Source of the DNA: CAMBDR01 sp046597185
GTDB lineage: Bacteria > Pseudomonadota > Gammaproteobacteria > Burkholderiales > Burkholderiaceae_D
Assembly (NCBI GenBank): GCA_046597185.1
Contig: JBKJLF010000061.1
Span: 1 to 21,176 of the forward strand
Reading direction: 5' to 3'
Length of the DNA stretch: 21,176 nucleotides
This document shows positions 15,676-21,176 of the stretch, piece by piece (the stretch's first letter is position 1; each line of letters begins with the position of its first letter). The notes beneath the pieces were generated by a model. It searched no databases. It was not told the DNA's origin and worked only from the letters and a program-made list of their open reading frames with translations. Made by a program: the position numbers and the translations under genes.

Positions 15676-16662
15676 CTAAGTTTTTAAGATTTTCAATTGC
15701 TGCTCGGCGTCTTCACGCTGTTTCTGGTCGAGGCCGACTTTTTGCGCCAAGACTTTTTGGAATAAATCAATGGCTTTGGGTTTGTTGCCCAAAGCCTGAT
15801 GAGATATGGCCAGACGGTAGATAAAGTAAGGACGCGCTTCGATGGTAATTGTTTTATCCAGTGCCGCAACCGCATCGGCATGGCGTTCTTGTGCCGCATA
15901 AGCGCGGCTGAGCATATACCAGAGGCTGGGGTTGAGCGGGTAGCGCTTGAGGGCTTGTTTCAAAACTCGCTCGCTATCGGCCAATTTCTTTTGCTCGCGG
16001 TAAGCGTTGCCCAGATCCACCAGGGTACTTTGTAGTATGGATTCGAGTTCAGCATCGCCTCCGGTATTGATTGCCAACAGCTGGCGTTCGGCTTTGCCGA
16101 TACGGTCCTGATGCAAGTCCACCTGCGCCTGCAAGAGCGCCCCCGCTTGGGCATTGAGTTTGCCCGTTGCGCTGGCCAAGTCTTGTGCTTTACCTACACC
16201 ACCGCCAACAATACCGGGTGCAAGCACATAAAATTGGATAAGCGCGTAGCATGCGCCATAGTTTTTTGGGGCCAGTTCGACTGCCTTTGAAAGGCTGCTG
16301 CGAATTTTGCCTGACAGTGAAATCGACGCGAAGATGCCTGCGCTTTGTATTTTCATGCCATACAGATTACCCAGCATGGTGTGGCATTCAGAGTGAGCGG
16401 GGTGGGCTGCCACGCATTGCTCAGCATATTGCAGCCCTTCATCCACGCGTCCGACCTGGTTTTGTCGCATAATTAATTCAACCTTGGCAACCAGCGCATC
16501 GCTATTTTTGGGATCAATGGCGAGTTTGGCGGAAACCGCTGTTTCCGCTTCTTGATATTTGAAATTCCTGATCAAGCTGGAAAATTCATGGGCATTGGCG
16601 TTTGTTATACTAATGGCTGTGCCCAAGCTGGCGCAAACCAGGCTAATAAGTAATCGTTTCAT
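15676..16662 (-). CDS. Exported TPR-repeat protein, copy 2 of a tandem pair
   Basis: A 328-aa protein with a Sec signal peptide (MKRLLISLVCASLG...TNANAHEF, cleavage near residue 24). It is built from helical tetratricopeptide-like units. Clear ones are near residues 28-55 (YQEAETAVSAKLAIDPKN), 75-105 (QYAEQCVAAHPAHSECHTML), 225-255 (DSERVLKQALKRYPLNPSLW) and 257-320 (AYAAQERHADAVAALDK, then KAIDLFQKVLAQKVGL). A hydrophobic glycine-rich segment (APGIVGGGVGKAQ) lies mid-protein. It is colinear without gaps with the gene immediately upstream, so it arose by tandem duplication. It starts 16 nt after that gene's stop and presumably shares its promoter. Likely a periplasmic scaffold or chaperone; function unknown. 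Confidence 0.85.
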   Translation of the reverse strand: MKRLLISLVCASLGTAISITNANAHEFSSLIRNFKYQEAETAVSAKLAIDPKNSDALVAKVELIMRQNQVGRVDEGLQYAEQCVAAHPAHSECHTMLGNLYGMKIQSAGIFASISLSGKIRSSLSKAVELAPKNYGACYALIQFYVLAPGIVGGGVGKAQDLASATGKLNAQAGALLQAQVDLHQDRIGKAERQLLAINTGGDAELESILQSTLVDLGNAYREQKKLADSERVLKQALKRYPLNPSLWYMLSRAYAAQERHADAVAALDKTITIEARPYFIYRLAISHQALGNKPKAIDLFQKVLAQKVGLDQKQREDAEQQLKILKT

Positions 16663-16678
16663 TGAATTGCTTTTAATG

Positions 16679-17665
16679 TTAAGCCTTTAAGGTCTTCAAT
16701 TGCTGCTCGGCATCTTCGCGTTGTTTCTTGTCCAAGCCGGCTTTTTGGGTCAGGGCTTTTTCGAACAAATCAATGGCTTTGGGTTTATCGCCCAAAGCCT
16801 GATGCGACAACGCCAGGCGGTAGATAAAATAAGGGCGCGCTTCAATCGCGATGGCTTTATCCAGTACTGCGATGGCCTCTGCATGGCGCTCTTGTGCAGC
16901 ATAAGTGCGGCCCAGCATACCCAAACCACTCGGGTTCAGTGGGTAACGCTTGATCACTTCTTTCAACACGCGCTCGCTATCGGCCCATTTTTTTTGATCG
17001 CGGTAGACACTGCCCAGGCTCACCAAGGTGCTTTGTTGGATAAATTCCAAATCATCATTGCCTGCGGTATTGGCGGCCAATACCAGGTTTTCGGCCTTAC
17101 TGATATGGTCTTCTTTCAATTCAATCCGCGCTTGCAAGAGTGACCCCGCTTCGGCGTTGAGTTTGCTGGTTTCTGCCACCAGGGCTTGCGCTTTATCGAG
17201 GCCGCCACCGGCAATACCGGGTGCAAACAAATAAAATTGATTCAGTGATGAGCGTGCGCCATAGTTTTTGGCATCCAGCTCGACCGCCTTCAAAAAGCTG
17301 CTTTTAATTTTACCTGCCAGTGAAATCATGGCGAAAGTGCCCGCGCTTTGTATTTTGATGCCATGGACATTGCCCAGCATTTCATGGCATTCGGAGCGAT
17401 TCGGGTGCGCAGCCACGCATTGTTCTGCATATTGCTGCGCTTCATCAATGCGGGCAGTTTGATTTTGATAGAGAATTGATTCAACTTTGGCAATCAGCGC
17501 ATCGGCATTTTTCGGGTCGGTTGTGAGTTTGCTGGACGCCGCTTTTTCCGCTTCTTGAAACTTGCGATTCTTAATCAAGCTGGAAAATTCATGGGCATTG
17601 GCGCTGCTTATACCAACGGTCGCGCCCAGACTGGCGCAAACCAGGCTAATCAGTAATCGTTTCAT
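16679..17665 (-). CDS. Exported TPR-repeat protein, copy 1 of a tandem pair
   Basis: A 328-aa protein, exactly the length of its downstream paralogue and roughly two thirds identical by eye. ATG 17665 gives the same signal peptide start MKRLLISLVCASLG and is preceded by GAAAGTG; the frame extends 16 codons further upstream, but that part overlaps the promoter. TPR-like helices carry the same landmarks (QYAEQCVAAHPNRSECHEML, RYPLNPSGLGMLGRTYAAQE, EARPYFIYRLALSHQALG). The signal peptide and the last ~100 residues are best conserved between copies and the central part has drifted most. First gene of a two-gene operon. The two Cys in the CVAAHPxxSEC segment are kept in both copies and could form a disulphide in the periplasm. 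Partner and function are unknown. Confidence 0.87.
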   Translation of the reverse strand: MKRLLISLVCASLGATVGISSANAHEFSSLIKNRKFQEAEKAASSKLTTDPKNADALIAKVESILYQNQTARIDEAQQYAEQCVAAHPNRSECHEMLGNVHGIKIQSAGTFAMISLAGKIKSSFLKAVELDAKNYGARSSLNQFYLFAPGIAGGGLDKAQALVAETSKLNAEAGSLLQARIELKEDHISKAENLVLAANTAGNDDLEFIQQSTLVSLGSVYRDQKKWADSERVLKEVIKRYPLNPSGLGMLGRTYAAQERHAEAIAVLDKAIAIEARPYFIYRLALSHQALGDKPKAIDLFEKALTQKAGLDKKQREDAEQQLKTLKA

Positions 17666-17701
17666 CGTATCACTTTCAATGTCAAGGGAAGATGGGGCAG
17701 G

Positions 17702-17710
17702 ATTATAGCA
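17702..17710 (-). promoter_or_regulatory. Extended -10 promoter for the TPR pair
   Basis: TGCTATAAT on the minus strand (17710-17702) is a perfect TGnTATAAT extended -10. No good -35 is seen, as is common for this class. Transcription would start near 17695, giving a leader of about 30 nt before ATG 17665. Confidence 0.65.
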
Positions 17711-17814
17711 CAAAGGTATGAATAGCTGCTGATAGGTAATTGTAATAAGGTGATACAGAAATTTGATTAGAGTCGGCGCAACATATCAAACCGGAATCGG
17801 GCATCCTGCTCGGC

Positions 17815-17820
17815 TATAAT
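17815..17820 (+). promoter_or_regulatory. Perfect -10 box placing the uvrD transcript start at its ATG
   Basis: TATAAT at 17815-17820 is followed by CACAGC and then ATG 17827, so the expected start site (about 7 nt past the box) falls on the A of the start codon. No Shine-Dalgarno is present. The -35 region is weak. Confidence 0.55.
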
Positions 17821-17826
17821 CACAGC

Positions 17827-20112
17827 ATGCAAAATTTACTCGACAATCTCAATCCAGAACAATTGGCGGCGGTGACGCTGCCAGCGCAATCAGCCCTGAT
17901 TCTGGCAGGCGCAGGCTCGGGCAAAACCCGTGTGCTGACCACGCGCATCGCCTGGCTGATCCAAACCGGGCAAATCTCGCCAGCCGGGGTGTTGGCTGTC
18001 ACATTTACCAATAAAGCCGCCAAAGAAATGCTATTGCGGCTCTCCACCTTGTTGCCAATTAACACGCGCGGCATGTGGATCGGCACTTTTCACGGCATCT
18101 GTAACCGCTTGCTGCGCACCCATCACCGTGATGCGGCTTTACCACAAACCTTTCAAATTCTCGATACCGCCGATCAACTCGCCATGATCAAACGCATGCT
18201 CAAGAATTTACAGCTTGACGATGAAAAATATCCGGCCAAAAACGTGATGTATTTTATTAATCATGCCAAGGAGCAAGGTTTGCGCGCGCAAAGCGTGGAA
18301 GCGTATGATGCGCACGAGCGCAAGTTGGTGGAATTGTACGGCTTATATGATGAGCAATGCCAGCGTGAAGGCGTGGTCGATTTCTCTGAATTGTTGCTGC
18401 GTTGTTATGAATTGCTGAGCCGCAACCAGCCGCTACGCGAGCATTATCAGGCGCGCTTTCGCCATATTTTGGTGGATGAATTTCAGGATACCAATGATTT
18501 GCAATACAAATGGCTGAAATTATTGGGTGGGCCGAACACCGCGCAACCGACCGCCTTGTTTGCTGTGGGCGATGACGATCAAAGCATTTACGCCTTCCGG
18601 GGTGCCAATGTGGGCAATATGACCGCGTTTGAGTTTGAATTTGCGGTGCAAAACCACATCAAGCTGGAGCAAAATTACCGCTCGCACGGGCATATTCTCG
18701 ATAGCGCCAATCGCCTGATCGAAAACAATAGCCAGCGCATGGGTAAAAACTTGCGCACCGATGCGGGCCACGGCGAGCGCGTGCGCGTGTATGAGGCCAG
18801 TAACGATTTGCAAGAAGCGCAATGGCTGGTGGAAGAAATCAAAAATCTGGAAGCGGATGGCGTGGTGCGTGATGAAATTGCGATTTTATACCGCTCCAAC
18901 GCGCAGTCGCGGGTGTTGGAACATGCGCTGGTGGCCAGTGGTATAGCGTATAAAGTGTATGGCGGCTTGCGTTACTTCCAGCGGGCTGAAATCAAACATG
19001 CGATTGGTTATTTGCAGTTGATGGAAAACCCGCATAATGATTCGGCCTTTTTGCGAGTGGTGAATTTCCCCACACGCGGGGTGGGGGCCAAGGCGCTGGA
19101 GACGCTGCAGGATGCGGCCAGCCAATACAACATTTCGCTGTATGCGGCGGTGCCGTATGTGATGGGTAAGGCGGGCAGCAGTTTGGCTGGGTTTGTGCGC
19201 ATTATTGAAAGTGCGCGCTTTGAGGGGCAAGCTTTGCCCTTGCAGGAATTGGTGCAATTGACGCTCGAAGTGAGTGGTTTGATGGCGCACTACCAAACCG
19301 AGAAAGACGGCGAAGACCGGGTCGCCAATCTGGAACAATTGGTGGATGCGGCCAATTTGTTTGTGGCCGAAGAGGGCTTTGGCCATGATGCGCCCGCTTT
19401 TGCCGGGCCAAAAGCGCAGGCGATGAATGCCAATAGCGTGGGCACGGTGGAAGTGTTGGATGCCGATGCACCGCTGGTGACAGTGATGTCGCCGTTGTCG
19501 GCCTTTTTGAGTAATGCTTCGCTGGAAGCCGGGGACAATCAGGCGCAAGACGGGCAAGCCGCGATTCAGTTAATGACCGTGCATGCGGCCAAGGGGCTGG
19601 AATTTAATGCCGTGTTTATTACCGGGCTGGAGCAAGGCTTGTTTCCGCATGAAAGCAGCGCCACCGAGAAAGACGGCATCGAAGAAGAGCGCCGTTTAAT
19701 GTATGTGGCCATTACCCGCGCCAAGCGCCGTTTGTATTTAAGCTTTGCGCAAACGCGCATGTTGCACGGGCAAACCAGGTACAACACGCACAGCCGTTTT
19801 CTGGATGAATTGCCGGGTGAATGTTTGAAGTGGTTGACGCCCAAGGGCGGCGGCCAGCGTTATGGTTCGTCACCCGCGATTAAATCGGCTTGGGATGAAG
19901 CAGTGCCACAGCAAATGCAGCAGATGCAAAGCAAGCAGTTGCAGGGCATAGGCTGGCGCATTGGGGAAACCGTGTTTCATGCCAAGTTTGGCGAGGGGGT
20001 GATTGTGAATCTGGAGGCGGGCGGTGGCGGCAATCCTCGGGCGAATATTAATTTTGGCAAGCACGGCATGAAATTGCTGGATTTGGGTGTGGCTAAATTG
20101 GAAAGACGGTAA
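17827..20112 (+). CDS. uvrD: DNA helicase II (UvrD/Rep/PcrA family)
   Basis: A 761-aa SF1A 3'-5' DNA helicase of usual UvrD length. Motifs in order: LNPEQLAAV (Q motif), AGAGSGKTRVL with Lys33, AVTFTNKAAKEM, GTFHGICNRLL, LVDEFQDTN with Asp217-Glu218, VGDDDQSIYAFRGAN, LEQNYRS, LMTVHAAKGLEFNAVFITG, then RRLMYVAITRAKRRL. The last ~50 residues (RIGETVFHAKFGEGVIVNLE) are the Tudor-like C-terminal domain that contacts RNA polymerase in UvrD and PcrA. This and the GLEQGLFPH segment favour UvrD over Rep. It acts in nucleotide excision repair and mismatch repair. It is divergent from the TPR pair, and the rhomboid gene begins 5 nt after its stop. Confidence 0.93.
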   Translation: MQNLLDNLNPEQLAAVTLPAQSALILAGAGSGKTRVLTTRIAWLIQTGQISPAGVLAVTFTNKAAKEMLLRLSTLLPINTRGMWIGTFHGICNRLLRTHHRDAALPQTFQILDTADQLAMIKRMLKNLQLDDEKYPAKNVMYFINHAKEQGLRAQSVEAYDAHERKLVELYGLYDEQCQREGVVDFSELLLRCYELLSRNQPLREHYQARFRHILVDEFQDTNDLQYKWLKLLGGPNTAQPTALFAVGDDDQSIYAFRGANVGNMTAFEFEFAVQNHIKLEQNYRSHGHILDSANRLIENNSQRMGKNLRTDAGHGERVRVYEASNDLQEAQWLVEEIKNLEADGVVRDEIAILYRSNAQSRVLEHALVASGIAYKVYGGLRYFQRAEIKHAIGYLQLMENPHNDSAFLRVVNFPTRGVGAKALETLQDAASQYNISLYAAVPYVMGKAGSSLAGFVRIIESARFEGQALPLQELVQLTLEVSGLMAHYQTEKDGEDRVANLEQLVDAANLFVAEEGFGHDAPAFAGPKAQAMNANSVGTVEVLDADAPLVTVMSPLSAFLSNASLEAGDNQAQDGQAAIQLMTVHAAKGLEFNAVFITGLEQGLFPHESSATEKDGIEEERRLMYVAITRAKRRLYLSFAQTRMLHGQTRYNTHSRFLDELPGECLKWLTPKGGGQRYGSSPAIKSAWDEAVPQQMQQMQSKQLQGIGWRIGETVFHAKFGEGVIVNLEAGGGGNPRANINFGKHGMKLLDLGVAKLERR

Positions 20113-20117
20113 ATAAT

Positions 20118-20687
20118 ATGAAATCAGCTTCTTTACAGCCAGTGACGATTGCGCTCATTGCCCTTTGTGTGGTGGTGGCGGCTATTTCGGGCCTGGACGG
20201 GGACAACCCGGTGCTATTGCCCTTGTATATTATCGATCTGACCCAGCCAGAAGCTGGTTTGTCGGGCGAATTATGGCGTTTGGTGACGCCCGCCTTCATC
20301 CATTTCGGCCCGATTCATTTATTGTTTAACATGATGTGGTTGTGGGATTTGGGGCGTGCTATTGAGTTCAGAAAAGGCAGCGCCTTTTATGTTGTCTTTG
20401 TGCTGGCGCTGGCGGTGGCGGCCAATTTGGCGCAGTACTTTATTACCGGGCATCCAAAATTTGGCGGCATGTCGGGCGTGGTGTATGGGTTTTTGGGCTA
20501 TGTCTGGATCATGGGCCGCCGCAGCCCGCGCTTTGGCATGGCTTTGCCGCAGCAAACGGTGCTGATTATGGGCGGCTGGTTTGTGCTGTGCTGGACCGGT
20601 TTGCTGGGGCCGATTGCCAACTGGGCGCATGCGGCGGGTTTGGGGCTGGGTGTGGCTTGGGCGTTTATGGAGTCGAGTAGGCGCTGA
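20118..20687 (+). CDS. Rhomboid-family intramembrane serine protease
   Basis: A 189-aa polytopic protein with about six hydrophobic helices. Catalytic Ser119 sits in FGGMSGVVYG (GxSG) and His171 in NWAHAAGLGLG, the two residues of the rhomboid dyad. The conserved L1/TM2 segment HFGPIHLLFNMMWLWDLG supplies His67 and Asn71, which form the oxyanion site in GlpG-type enzymes. It lacks an N-terminal cytosolic domain and is a compact core rhomboid. It cleaves transmembrane segments of unknown substrates in the inner membrane. The ATG follows the uvrD stop by 5 nt and its ribosome-binding site would lie in the uvrD end (GGAAAG), so translation is probably coupled. There is no functional link to UvrD that I know of. 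Confidence 0.93.
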   Translation: MKSASLQPVTIALIALCVVVAAISGLDGDNPVLLPLYIIDLTQPEAGLSGELWRLVTPAFIHFGPIHLLFNMMWLWDLGRAIEFRKGSAFYVVFVLALAVAANLAQYFITGHPKFGGMSGVVYGFLGYVWIMGRRSPRFGMALPQQTVLIMGGWFVLCWTGLLGPIANWAHAAGLGLGVAWAFMESSRR

Positions 20688-20724
20688 TGTTTTCAGCGTG
20701 GATTTGTTATTGAAAGAGGGTAAC

Positions 20725-21176
20725 GTGCGTATCAACAAATTAACCGTAAAAAACTTCAAAGGCTTCGAGGATCGGACTTTTGAGTTTCCGCAAGCAGCCA
20801 ATGCGGTTGGCAATGGTTCGTTTCATTTGCTGATTGGGCAAAACGGCAAGGGCAAGACCAGCGCGCTGGATGCCTTGGCGGTGGCGGCGGGTAGTTGGTT
20901 ACTGGGGGTGCATGGCGTTGATGACCGAGCTATTACCGAAGAAGATGCACGGTTGGTGGTGCAGGAGTTTGGCGATACGGCGCGGATAGAAAAGCAGCTT
21001 CCGGTGTGGGTATCCGCGGAAGGCGTGGTTGCTGGTGAAGCGTTGGCTTGGATGCGAGAATTGGAAGCGGGCGGGGCGGGGAGCGCCAAGGCTGAAAATA
21101 TCCGCTTATTGGCAGAAAAGCCGGTAAGGGATAATCAAGGCAATGGCAGTTTGCCCTTGATTTGTTATTACGGCAC
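20725..21176 (+). CDS. AAA ATPase, COG3950/PtuA-like, N-terminal part
   Basis: A partial frame, cut by the right edge after 150 residues. It starts at GTG 20725 with AGAGGG 7 nt before it and begins RINKLTVKNFKGFEDRTFEF, the usual opening of SMC/RecF-like AAA ATPases. Walker A is the variant LLIGQNGKGKTSALDALAVA. Near the edge PLICYYGT matches the AYYGTGRLW-type element that I associate with COG3950 ATPases, the group that includes PtuA of the Septu anti-phage system. It lies 37 nt after the rhomboid gene. The ABC signature, Walker B and any C-terminal nuclease or partner gene (for PtuA, the HNH nuclease PtuB) are outside the window. Assignment to ATPases is firm; a defence role is inference. 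Confidence 0.8.
   Translation, partial: MRINKLTVKNFKGFEDRTFEFPQAANAVGNGSFHLLIGQNGKGKTSALDALAVAAGSWLLGVHGVDDRAITEEDARLVVQEFGDTARIEKQLPVWVSAEGVVAGEALAWMRELEAGGAGSAKAENIRLLAEKPVRDNQGNGSLPLICYYG

Noticed and set aside
18886..19557. 223-codon minus-strand open frame inside uvrD
   Set aside because: Arg/His-rich shadow composition, opposite to conserved helicase motifs.

Overview
The window looks like chromosome of a Burkholderiales betaproteobacterium. This rests on protein character and on the gene block AddB/AddA-type nuclease-helicase - trxA - rho - rpmE2 (type B L31), which I recall as usual in that order. GC content is moderate, by eye slightly above half, which would fit an Oxalobacteraceae-like genome such as Undibacterium or a relative. 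The genus is a guess. No rRNA, tRNA, CRISPR array, insertion sequence or integrase was seen.

Layout. (1) 1-2355: the N-terminal part of a hybrid sensor kinase (receiver-PAS-HisKA, minus strand, cut by the left edge) is divergent from an exported AlgX/AlgJ-type polysaccharide O-acetyltransferase. (2) 2434-3861: a decayed accessory patch. It holds a broken AAA-ATPase-like/PD-(D/E)XK gene with a frameshift and an internal deletion, about 260 bp without a gene, and a frameshifted Tai4-type T6SS amidase immunity gene with no partner effector. (3) 3938-7900, all minus strand: a large ArnT/PMT-type membrane glycosyltransferase, ribosomal protein bL31 type B, transcription terminator Rho and thioredoxin. 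Rho is preceded by a strikingly C-rich, G-poor leader that reads like a rut site. (4) 8253-15666, plus strand: an AddB-like Fe-S nuclease overlapping an AddA-like helicase-nuclease by 4 nt, then glutathione-dependent formaldehyde dehydrogenase (frmA). (5) 15676-17665, minus strand: two tandem paralogous exported TPR proteins of identical length. (6) 17827-21176, plus strand: UvrD, starting at an apparently leaderless promoter, a rhomboid protease 5 nt downstream, and the N-terminus of a COG3950/PtuA-like AAA ATPase cut by the right edge.

How they work together: the AddAB-like pair and UvrD are DNA-end processing and repair enzymes. trxA-rho-rpmE2 is a housekeeping block. The surface genes (O-acetyltransferase, glycosyltransferase) probably modify envelope polysaccharide or lipid. 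The accessory interest lies in the decayed T6SS-immunity and nuclease patch and in the truncated ATPase at the right edge, which could belong to an anti-phage system whose partner lies outside the window.
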